Below are positions 43,333-50,399 of a DNA stretch of 64,000 nucleotides, in pieces. Position numbers and translations under genes: made by a program. Under the pieces are notes generated by a model. It made no database searches. It saw nothing but the letters and a program-made list of their open reading frames with translations, and had not been told where the DNA came from. How positions within the stretch are numbered: position 1 is the stretch's first letter; the number at the start of each line of letters is the position of its first letter. This DNA is from JAMLIA01 sp039810005 (GTDB taxonomy: Bacteria; Chloroflexota; Chloroflexia; Thermomicrobiales; CFX8), in the NCBI GenBank assembly GCA_039810005.1, contig JBDHWD010000006.1, positions 1 through 64,000 of the forward strand, in the 5' to 3' direction.

Positions 43333-44412
43333 ATGACCGACATGTTTGACCGCCTCAAAGAGCTGGAGCGCCGCTACGACGAGCTGACCCAAATGCTCGG
43401 CGATCCGGCTATCGCGACCGATCCCGACAAGCTGATCGAATTCGGCCGCGAGCGCTCCGATATCGAGGATGTTGTCGTTGCCTATCGCGACCTGCGCGCG
43501 CTCGACGACCAGATCGCCGACGCCGAGCTGATGGCGAACGACAGCGACGCTGACATGGCCAGCATGGCGCGCGAGGAGCTCGACATCCTGCGCTCCGACC
43601 GCGAGCCGCTGATCTCACGGCTGCGCGGCCTGCTCGTCCCGAAGGACCCCAACGACGAGAAGAACGTTATCGTCGAGATCCGGGCCGGCACCGGCGGCGA
43701 TGAGGCCGCCCTGTTTGCAGCCGAGCTGGTGCGCCTCTATTCGCGCTACGCCGAGCGGCAAGGCTGGAAGACCGACATCCTGAACCTGAACGAGACTGGC
43801 ATCGGTGGCATCAAGGAAGCCGTGCTGGAGGTGCGTGGGCGCGGCGCGTATAGCCACCTGCGCTACGAGAGCGGCGTGCATCGCGTCCAGCGTGTGCCGG
43901 TGACGGAGTCCAGCGGACGTATCCACACGTCGGCTGCAACCGTCGCGGTGCTGCCGGAGGCCGAGGACGTTGATATTCAGATTGATGAAAACGACCTGCG
44001 CGTCGATGTGTTTCGCTCGACCGGCCACGGTGGCCAGAGCGTCAACACGACCGACTCGGCGGTACGCATCACCCATCTGCCGACCGGCATCGTTGTGAGC
44101 TGCCAGGACGAGAAGTCGCAACTGAAGAACCGCGCCAAGGCGATGGCTGTCCTGCGCGCGCGCCTCTACGATCTGGAGCAGCAGCGGCTCGATGAGGAGC
44201 GCGGCGGCATGCGGCGCTCGCAAGTTGGCAGCGGCGACCGCTCGGAGAAGATTCGCACCTACAACTTCCCGCAGGACCGCGTCACCGATCATCGCCTGAA
44301 GATGAGCCTTAGTAATCTGCCGAGCGTGATGGACGGCAACATCGAGGCGTTCGTCCGCGAGCTGCAAGCCCTTGACCAGGCCGAGCGCCTCCAGCTCGCC
44401 GGCATGGCGTAA
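43333..44412 (+). CDS. prfA: Peptide chain release factor 1
   Basis: 359 residues, normal for RF1. Recognises UAA/UAG stops and triggers peptide release. The RF1 tripeptide motif of P-x-T form is seen as PVTESSGRIHTS near 190, and the catalytic GGQ at about 233-235 in STGHGGQSVNTTDSAVR. The N-terminal helical domain starts MFDRLKELERRYDELTQML. ATG 43333 has AGGAG upstream. Its modifying methyltransferase, PrmC, is the next gene, but 548 bases of repeats separate them. Confidence 0.97.
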   Translation: MTDMFDRLKELERRYDELTQMLGDPAIATDPDKLIEFGRERSDIEDVVVAYRDLRALDDQIADAELMANDSDADMASMAREELDILRSDREPLISRLRGLLVPKDPNDEKNVIVEIRAGTGGDEAALFAAELVRLYSRYAERQGWKTDILNLNETGIGGIKEAVLEVRGRGAYSHLRYESGVHRVQRVPVTESSGRIHTSAATVAVLPEAEDVDIQIDENDLRVDVFRSTGHGGQSVNTTDSAVRITHLPTGIVVSCQDEKSQLKNRAKAMAVLRARLYDLEQQRLDEERGGMRRSQVGSGDRSEKIRTYNFPQDRVTDHRLKMSLSNLPSVMDGNIEAFVRELQALDQAERLQLAGMA

Positions 44413-44960
44413 GCACGACAGCAGATGATTTCGTCTCTCCGTAGGGACAGGACCCGGCCTGCCCATCGCGGGGTGCCCTCTGGGCCATGGCGACGCCCCC
44501 ACGCAGACCGTCTCCCCGTTGGGTCACTGCGGTTCAGCCAACGGCATGCTGCGAGGCAGACAGGCGATCGATGTAGGGGCGTATTGCATACGCCCGGCCA
44601 GGCCTCACCACCGCGTCGGTGCGTGCTGATCGGTCGGGTTGGCGTATTCACGGCCAGCCCCCACCACCTCGGCGTGTGCCATTCATCAGGGTCGACCTTT
44701 GCAACGGGCGTATGCAATACGCCCCTACATATACGATGCGCGTCGCACCAGATTTCCCTTGTCCCCGCACAGATGCGGAGCCGATCGGGATGCATTTCAT
44801 CGACCCCGGGAGGTCGACATGGCCCAGAGGGCACCCCGCGATGGACAGGCCGGGTCCTGTCCCTACGAAGCGATGTGACGCCTACATCCCGGCACCCAAC
44901 CGCCCCAGCCCCAGGACACCCCTCTCCCCACGGGAGAGGGGCCGGGGGTGAGGTCCCCTC
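44413..44960. repeat. Nested inverted-repeat island between prfA and prmC
   Basis: Outer arms: 44441-44494 and 44813-44866 are inverted copies of about 54 bases with only a few mismatches. Inner arms: 44572-44596 and 44705-44729 are inverted copies of the 25-base TGTAGGGGCGTATTGCATAC element, which is partly palindromic itself. A third element, the CCCTCTCCC/GGGAGAGGG palindrome, stands at 44919-44942. There is no transposase and no convincing reading frame. The outer arms are more alike than drift alone would predict for old repeats. Related copies of the inner element and the third element occur near 6508 and 4132-4232. Confidence 0.85.
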
Positions 44961-45824
44961 ATGACCCGCACCCACCTGTCGGCGCTACAGCATGCGACAG
45001 TCCAACTATCCAGCATTAGCGACTCGCCACGGCTGGATGCCGAGGTGCTGCTGCGTGAGGTGACGGGACTAGATCGTGTCGGCTTACTGCTGCGCTTTGC
45101 GGAGTTGTTGCCGGACGAGCAGGGTGCGACCTTCAACGCACTCATCGAGCGTCGCCGTGCCGGCGAGCCAATCGCCTACATCATCGGGCGACGCGGATTC
45201 CGTTCGATCGAGCTGGCAGTCGATGAGCGCGTGCTGATACCACGCCCCGACACGGAGTGGATCGTCGATCTGGCACTGACGTGGCTGGCACAGCACAGAG
45301 GGCCGCGACGTGTCGTCGATGTCGGGACCGGCTCGGGCGCGATTGCGCTGGCGCTGGGGAGTGAGCTGGATGCCGGGCGGTCTGATGTCCAGATCGTCGG
45401 GGTCGATGTCTCGCGAGATGCGCTGGCTGTCGCGCGTCTGAATCGCGAACGGCTTGGGCTGCAGCGGCGGGTTGATCTCGTTGCCGGCGATTTGCTGTCG
45501 GCGATTAGCGGCTCGTTCGACCTCATCCTCGCCAATCTGCCCTATCTGCGACCGGGCCAGATGCACCCATCGACTGATCGCGAGCCGCGATTGGCGCTCT
45601 TCGCCGGCCCGGATGGCTTCTCCCTGTATCGAGAGCTGCTGCGGCAGGCAGCCGCCCTGCTCACGCCCGATGGCATGCTGGTTGGCGAGATCGATCCGGC
45701 GCAGGCGGAGCTGGCCGTCGATGTCGCACAGCAGACGATGGGCCGAGCAGCCGTCGTTCGCCGGGATCTTGCCGGAGATGCACGCTATCTCATTGTCGGC
45801 GACACTGGTGTCCTGCAACGATAA
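44961..45824 (+). CDS. prmC: Release-factor glutamine methyltransferase, PrmC/HemK type
   Basis: 287 residues. Methylates the Gln of the GGQ motif in release factors using SAM. An N-terminal helical domain (about 1-75) is followed by GRRGFRSIELAVDERVLIPRPDTEWIVD, the SAM loop VVDVGTGSGAIALAL (about 116-130), and acidic VGVDVSRDALAVARLN. Oddity: the catalytic NPPY motif reads NLPY at residues 192-195 (ILANLPYLRPG). Asn and Tyr, which hold the glutamine, remain. ATG 44961 lies just after the repeat island with only a weak ribosome binding site (GAGGT). Confidence 0.92.
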   Translation: MTRTHLSALQHATVQLSSISDSPRLDAEVLLREVTGLDRVGLLLRFAELLPDEQGATFNALIERRRAGEPIAYIIGRRGFRSIELAVDERVLIPRPDTEWIVDLALTWLAQHRGPRRVVDVGTGSGAIALALGSELDAGRSDVQIVGVDVSRDALAVARLNRERLGLQRRVDLVAGDLLSAISGSFDLILANLPYLRPGQMHPSTDREPRLALFAGPDGFSLYRELLRQAAALLTPDGMLVGEIDPAQAELAVDVAQQTMGRAAVVRRDLAGDARYLIVGDTGVLQR

Positions 45825-45868
45825 GTGCAAACACAGCGATTGGTGGTCGTGCGTTGGGAGGCGAGCGA

Positions 45869-46996
45869 GTGAGCGAGTCATACGATGTCATCGTGATCGG
45901 CCTTGGCGGTATGGGCAGTGCCGCTGCGGCGCACCTCGCGACGCGCGGTTTGCGCGTGCTGGGGCTGGAGCAGTTCGGCAGGCTCCACAAGCTGGGTTCA
46001 TCTCACGGGCATAGCCGGATCATTCGTGAGGCCTACTTCGAGGCGCCGGAATACGTGCCACTTGTTCAGCGTGCCTATGTGCTCTGGCGTGAGCTGGAGG
46101 CGGCGACCGAGCGCGACCTGCTGACAATTACTGGTGGGCTCACGATCGGAGCGCCCGATTCGAACTTCATCGAGGGCGCACTGGAAAGCGCAAAGCTCCA
46201 CGGATTGCCCTACGAGCTGCTGGATTATCAAGCCGCTGAGCAGCGATTCCCCGGTCTGGCGCTGGGCGACGGGCTGATGGCGGTCCACGAGCCGAACGCC
46301 GGCTTCCTGCGACCGGAGGACTGCATCGACGCGCACCTCACCGTCGCCGAGCGACATGGCGCGGAGCTGCGCTTCGAAACGGGCCCGGCGCGTTGGGCTG
46401 CCGATGGCGACGGAGTGTCAGTCACGACCGCCGCCGGGACGTACCATGCGGATCGTCTTGTTATCGCGGCCGGGCCCTGGTCGGCCGAGGTCATCCCTGA
46501 TCTCGCGCTGCCGCTGGCGGTCGAGCGCATCGTCAATATCCACGTCGAGCCGACGCAGCCGGAGCTGTATGGCGCCGATCGTTTCCCGGTCTACCTGTTC
46601 CAGGTGCCGGAAGGGCAGTATTACGGGTTCCCGGCGTTGCCGGGGCAGGGCGTGAAGATTGGTCGCCACGAGGGCGGCGAGATCACCAACGCGCACGACA
46701 TCCGTCGTGAGGTCGATGAGGGCGAGATCGCGACGCTGCTGGCTGCGCTGGCCCGCTATCTGCCGGGTGCGGCCGGCAAGGTGACGTCGAGCCTGACCTG
46801 CATGTACACGAATACGCCGGACGAGAACTTCATCATTGACCATCATCCGGCAGCCGAGCAGGTCACGATCGCCTGTGGGTTCTCCGGGCATGGCTATAAG
46901 TTCGCCAGCGCCATCGGCGAGGTATTGGCCGATCTGGCGATCGACGGCGCGTCGCGCCACGACATCGACTTCCTCGCGCTGTCCCGCTTTGCCTGA
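45869..46996 (+). CDS. Monomeric sarcosine oxidase / N-methyltryptophan oxidase-like enzyme
   Basis: 375 residues from GTG 45869 (GGGAGG upstream); five extra upstream codons cover that site. FAD fold YDVIVIGLGGMGSAAAAHLATRG at 4-26, then EQFGRLHKLGSSHGHSRIIREAYFE, the MSOX signature. SLTCMYTNTPDENFIIDHHP has the cysteine that binds FAD covalently in this family, and CGFSGHGYKFASAIGEVLADL is the usual end. Oxidises an N-methylated amino acid to glycine or a parent amino acid with peroxide release; the substrate could differ. It shares a bidirectional terminator with rpmB. Confidence 0.92.
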   Translation: MSESYDVIVIGLGGMGSAAAAHLATRGLRVLGLEQFGRLHKLGSSHGHSRIIREAYFEAPEYVPLVQRAYVLWRELEAATERDLLTITGGLTIGAPDSNFIEGALESAKLHGLPYELLDYQAAEQRFPGLALGDGLMAVHEPNAGFLRPEDCIDAHLTVAERHGAELRFETGPARWAADGDGVSVTTAAGTYHADRLVIAAGPWSAEVIPDLALPLAVERIVNIHVEPTQPELYGADRFPVYLFQVPEGQYYGFPALPGQGVKIGRHEGGEITNAHDIRREVDEGEIATLLAALARYLPGAAGKVTSSLTCMYTNTPDENFIIDHHPAAEQVTIACGFSGHGYKFASAIGEVLADLAIDGASRHDIDFLALSRFA

Positions 46997-47006
46997 CGTA
47001 CAACAG

Positions 47007-47034
47007 AAGCGGGCTCCCAAACGGGAGCCCGCTT
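47007..47034. terminator. Bidirectional terminator between the oxidase gene and rpmB
   Basis: A 12-bp perfect stem (AAGCGGGCTCCC at 47007-47018, complement at 47023-47034) with an AAAC loop, lying 11 bases after the oxidase stop and 24 bases past the convergent rpmB stop. Confidence 0.8.
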
Positions 47035-47057
47035 ACAACGGTCTATGGTGGTGTTGC

Positions 47058-47282
47058 TCAGGCGCGCTGGCGGCGTGCCTTGTTGAGGTCGAGCTCGATG
47101 CCCGGCTTCGCTAGTGTCTTGATGCAGCGCGTGCAGGCGTTCACCTGGCGGAGCGTGCCGCTGTCAAAGACACGAGTCTTCTGAATATTCGGCTTGAACG
47201 GGCGGTTGGTGCGTCGCTTCGAGAAGCTGACGTTGCGTCCGAAGGCGACAGTCTTACCGCAAATCTCGCATGTCCCGGCCAT
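47058..47282 (-). CDS. rpmB: 50S ribosomal protein L28, zinc-binding form
   Basis: 74 residues from ATG 47280-47282 (GGGAGAA upstream). MAGTCEICGKTVAFGRNVSF, KRRTNRPFKPNIQK and VNACTRCIKTL match L28. Two CxxC pairs (C5/C8 and C50/C53) indicate the zinc-binding C+ paralog type. A component of the large ribosomal subunit. Monocistronic: promoter at 47372-47401, terminator at 47007-47034. Confidence 0.96.
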   Translation of the reverse strand: MAGTCEICGKTVAFGRNVSFSKRRTNRPFKPNIQKTRVFDSGTLRQVNACTRCIKTLAKPGIELDLNKARRQRA

Positions 47283-47627
47283 GACGTTCTCCCTGCTCCC
47301 TGTCCGGTTGTCCTTTTCCTCGAACCGACGGCCCGAACACGGGCGGGAAGTGACGTCGGCCACAACCCGCAATGATACAGGAGTCTACCGGGAACCGGCA
47401 ATCCGTCGATGTTGGATAGCAATCGAGCCTGTCGGCCACCGATTGACACCAGTCTAGCGGAACGCTACATATCCGACCTGGCTATGGCTGTGAGCGCGGA
47501 GTGAATTATGGGGACGGCTTTCGCCCGCGTCGCTTGCGCATGGCTTCCGCACTGGAATACTCGCCACTACGGCGTTGACGATCTACTGAGGTAATAGGGC
47601 TAGCCGTCGTTTGGCGGCCGCTCATAT
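47283..47627. other. Gap holding the rpmB promoter and an orphan plus-strand promoter-like site
   Basis: Besides the rpmB promoter, TTGACA at 47443-47448 and TACATA at 47466-47471 (17-base spacer) point right into 150 bases without a reading frame and then into the antisense side of the recombinase gene. The -10 is weak. I cannot tell whether it makes a small RNA. Confidence 0.3.
47372..47401 (-). promoter_or_regulatory. rpmB promoter
   Basis: Minus-strand TTGCCG (47401-47396) and TATCAT (47377-47372) with an 18-base spacer, about 90 bases before the rpmB start. Confidence 0.5.
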
Positions 47628-48599
47628 TCAGTCGGACGATGCGTTCGCTGGTGGGGCGGCGAGCTTGAGGTAGCGGCGGACGCTCATGCGATTGCGTGAG
47701 TCGTCGGCGAGCCCCAGCAGCAGGAGCAGCTGCTCCTCCTCTGCGCCATCGCGGGCCTGCTCGACGGCGTAGGTGTCGCGCAATGTCTGCGGCGAGATCT
47801 GCTTGCTGATGCCGGCCGACCGCGCTACCCGCTCGACGAGCTTGTTGACCGATTGCGGCAACAGCTCAAAGAGGCGGTCTTCTGGCGCGTAGTCCTCGAT
47901 GTAGCGGTCATAGAGCGCCGTTAGCTCCGGGCCGGCGGCGAGCTTGCGCTCCTTGGCCGCCCAGCGCGGGTTCTCATAGAACACGTAGACGATTGGCGCG
48001 TCGGGATCGCTGAAGTCGATATGGTCGCGGCGCAGCGCCAGAAGCTCGCCGCGCGACAGCCCCAGGTTGAGCAGCAGCCAGACAATCAGCGCCGAGCGCG
48101 ACGAGTCGTTCGCTGCCGCGTCGAGGATCGCCTGCTGCTCGGCCTCGAAGAGCGGGCGCGGGGTCTTTAGCGGGATGTGGTCAGGATAGAACGACTCGGT
48201 CGGGTCGGTTTCGAGCATCTTCGCGCTCTGCACCAGCCACTTGAACAGTTGGCTGACTGAGGTGAGTCGTCGCTTGCGCGTCGAGCGCGTCTGCGCCTCG
48301 CCGAGGTAATGTGCGATGTCGCGCGCCGTGACGGCGTCGATCGCCTTGGGTCCAACGACCTGCTCAAAGATCGCCAGGTCGTAGATGTAGGACTCGACCG
48401 TGTTCTTCGGATGCTGGGCCTGCTCAAGCGCACGCCGGAACCAGAAGCGGGCGATTGGCAATGACGCCTGCGGCGTCAGCGGCGCGACGGCGGCGATTTT
48501 CGGGGCATAGGTACTGCGGCCAACAACATCAAACAGCGGTGGCTGTGACGATCCCACCGGCTGGTCAGTGTCGTGTGCGTTATCGTGCTGGTCAGCCAT
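47628..48599 (-). CDS. XerC/D-like tyrosine recombinase with a degenerate active site
   Basis: 323 residues from ATG 48597-48599; a GTG at 48635 overlaps the proposed -10, so it cannot be the start. A core-binding SAM-like domain (about 40-140: NTVESYIYDLAIFEQVVG, RKRRLTSVSQLFKWLVQS) precedes a catalytic domain. The first Arg is in LGLSRGELLALR (near 183), a Lys in the KERKLAAG hairpin, the second Arg in QTLRDTY, and the Tyr nucleophile in VRRYLKL (near 310). Both usual histidines are replaced: HxLR reads QTLR and LGH reads LGL. Arg-Arg-Tyr remain, so activity may be altered rather than lost. Its promoter carries a LexA-type box. Confidence 0.85.
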   Translation of the reverse strand: MADQHDNAHDTDQPVGSSQPPLFDVVGRSTYAPKIAAVAPLTPQASLPIARFWFRRALEQAQHPKNTVESYIYDLAIFEQVVGPKAIDAVTARDIAHYLGEAQTRSTRKRRLTSVSQLFKWLVQSAKMLETDPTESFYPDHIPLKTPRPLFEAEQQAILDAAANDSSRSALIVWLLLNLGLSRGELLALRRDHIDFSDPDAPIVYVFYENPRWAAKERKLAAGPELTALYDRYIEDYAPEDRLFELLPQSVNKLVERVARSAGISKQISPQTLRDTYAVEQARDGAEEEQLLLLLGLADDSRNRMSVRRYLKLAAPPANASSD

Positions 48600-48633
48600 C
48601 GCAGTTCCATTCGGCGGCATGCCCGACGCGGCC

Positions 48634-48663
48634 ACTGTAACGGAACATGTGTTCGACTGTCAA
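48634..48663 (-). promoter_or_regulatory. LexA/SOS-box promoter of the tyrosine recombinase gene
   Basis: Minus-strand TTGACA (48663-48658) and TACAGT (48639-48634) with an 18-base spacer. The spacer is centred on GAACACATGTTC (48654-48643), a perfect dyad matching the Gram-positive-type LexA box GAAC-N4-GTTC. LexA bound there would block RNA polymerase, so the gene should be induced by DNA damage. The nagZ-like gene starts 78 bases away on the other side and might also be affected. Confidence 0.65.
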
Positions 48664-48740
48664 TCGCTCCGGCAACGCATGCCTGGGCGGTTCCAGCCGC
48701 GGACGACGTTCGATCTACGAGAGGACTTGAGAGCATCCTG

Positions 48741-50387
48741 ATGACGACGCGGCGAACATTTCTGAAGCGGACGGTTGCGGCAGGCGCGGTTGTGGCGCTG
48801 GGTGGGAAGTTCGGCTTCCCCCGACTGGCGCAATCGCCTGCGACAGCGCGATCCACCTTTTCTTCGACGCAGCTGGCAGGCCAGCGGGTTATCTTCTCCT
48901 ATCCGGGCACGACCGTGCCGGAGTCGCTGCTGGCGCAGATCCGTGCTGGGGCAGCCGGCGGCGTCATCTTCTTTGGCGAGAATATCGTTGACCATGACCA
49001 GATCGCTGGCGTCGTCGCGCAGCTCGCCGCAGCGCAGCAGGCGAGCCCGATGACCGCGCCGCTGCTGCTGATGACCGATCAGGAGGGTGGGCTGGTCCGG
49101 CGCCTGCCTGGCCCGCCGGACGAATCGGCGCGTGACATCGGCCTCTCAGGCGATCCGGCCGGAGCGGCGAGCGCGGCCGGTCGTGCTGCCGGCGAAAATC
49201 TGGCCGGTGTCGGGATGAATGTGAACCTCGCGCCGGTTCTGGACGTCTTCCGCGAGGAGGGTGGGTTCGACGATCAGTACGGTCGCTCGTTCAGCAACGA
49301 CCCGGGCGTCGTCGCAACCTGCGGCGCGGCGTTTATTGCGGCGCAGCAGGCGGTCGGCGTTGCGGCGACGGCCAAGCATTTCCCGGGTTTGGGCGCAGCG
49401 AGCGCCGACGAGAACACCGATCTCCGCTCGGTGACTTTGTCGGTGAGCCTCGACGATCTGCGCTCGATCGACGAAGCGCCATATCCGGCAGCGTTTGATG
49501 CCGGCGCGAAGCTCGTCATGCTCTCGTGGGCGATCTATCCGGCGTTGGACGGCTCGCGCCCGGCCGGCCTGTCTGGTGTCATCGCGTCCGACGAGCTGCG
49601 TGGCCGACTCGGGTTTGCGGGCGTGACGATCACCGACGCGCTGGAGGCCGGCGCGGTGACGGCCTTTGGCTCGCAGGAGGAGTGCGCCGTGCTGGCCGCC
49701 GAGGCTGGCATGGACCTCATCCTGTGTTCGGGGCGCGATGTCGGGCAGGGGCAGCGCGTTGCGGCCGCGTTGGCGAGCGCGCTCGACTCTGGTCGGCTGG
49801 ATGCCGGTGCCTTCGCGACGGCAACTGGCCGCGTCGATACGCTCCGCGCGTCGCTGTCGGCGGGTCGCATTTTTCCGGAGACTGGCTACACGGTCCGTGG
49901 GCCATTCCTGCAGTACTGGAACACCTTTGGCGGTCTGGCCGTCTTCGGCTTCCCGATCACCGAAGAGTATGTCGACGGCTCGACCGGCTATCTGACTCAG
50001 TACTTCGAGCGTGCCCGGCTGGAGTGGCACCCGGGCGACTGGGCCGAGCGCTTCGACATCGAGCTTGGCTTGCTGGGCGTCGAGATCGCCGAGCGCCACG
50101 GTCTGCTCGGCACGCAGCCGTTCCTGCCGGTCGATGGTCACAATGACGCCAACTGCACGTTCTTCCCGGAGACGGGCCACCGGCTCTGCTTCGGCTTCCG
50201 CAGCTTCTGGGAGGCGCACGGCGGCCTTGCGATCTTCGGCTTTCCGATCAGCGAGGAGTACGCCGATTCCGAAACGGGCTATACGGTGCAGTACTTCGAG
50301 CGCCAGCGGTTTGAATACCATCCCGAAAACCCGCCGGAGTGGCAGGTGCTCGGGGGATTGCTCGGCAGCGAGGTGCTTGAGTCCTGA
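48741..50387 (+). CDS. Tat-exported GH3 beta-N-acetylhexosaminidase-like protein with duplicated C-terminal module
   Basis: 548 residues from ATG 48741. A twin-arginine signal (TTRRTFLKRTVAAGAVVALGG, RR at 4-5) directs folded export. The GH3 domain (about 45-375) shows TDQEGGLVRRLPG, KHFPGLGAAS near 212 with the Lys-His motif of NagZ-type enzymes, and the nucleophile Asp in VTITDALEAG near 299. Two repeats follow (about 387-470 and 474-545), each with GGLAxFGFPIxEEY and YFERxRxExHP, resembling LGFP-type wall-binding modules. NagZ is usually cytoplasmic in Gram-negatives; an exported form would trim wall-derived GlcNAc outside. Substrate is inferred from family. Confidence 0.88.
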   Translation: MTTRRTFLKRTVAAGAVVALGGKFGFPRLAQSPATARSTFSSTQLAGQRVIFSYPGTTVPESLLAQIRAGAAGGVIFFGENIVDHDQIAGVVAQLAAAQQASPMTAPLLLMTDQEGGLVRRLPGPPDESARDIGLSGDPAGAASAAGRAAGENLAGVGMNVNLAPVLDVFREEGGFDDQYGRSFSNDPGVVATCGAAFIAAQQAVGVAATAKHFPGLGAASADENTDLRSVTLSVSLDDLRSIDEAPYPAAFDAGAKLVMLSWAIYPALDGSRPAGLSGVIASDELRGRLGFAGVTITDALEAGAVTAFGSQEECAVLAAEAGMDLILCSGRDVGQGQRVAAALASALDSGRLDAGAFATATGRVDTLRASLSAGRIFPETGYTVRGPFLQYWNTFGGLAVFGFPITEEYVDGSTGYLTQYFERARLEWHPGDWAERFDIELGLLGVEIAERHGLLGTQPFLPVDGHNDANCTFFPETGHRLCFGFRSFWEAHGGLAIFGFPISEEYADSETGYTVQYFERQRFEYHPENPPEWQVLGGLLGSEVLES

Positions 50388-50399
50388 TCGGCTGAGCTC

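Noticed and set aside
44441..44866. The repeat island as an insertion sequence
   Set aside because: There is no transposase or direct target duplication visible; a MITE-like or REP-like element is the most that can be said.
44425..44964. Several 60-180 codon frames in the repeat island
   Set aside because: They run through inverted repeats, change nothing but frame between arms, and resemble no protein family.
49146..50321. 391-codon minus-strand frame opposite the GH3 gene
   Set aside because: The plus strand has a Tat signal and GH3 motifs; the minus frame is rich in Arg/Ala/Gly/Asp as expected of a shadow.
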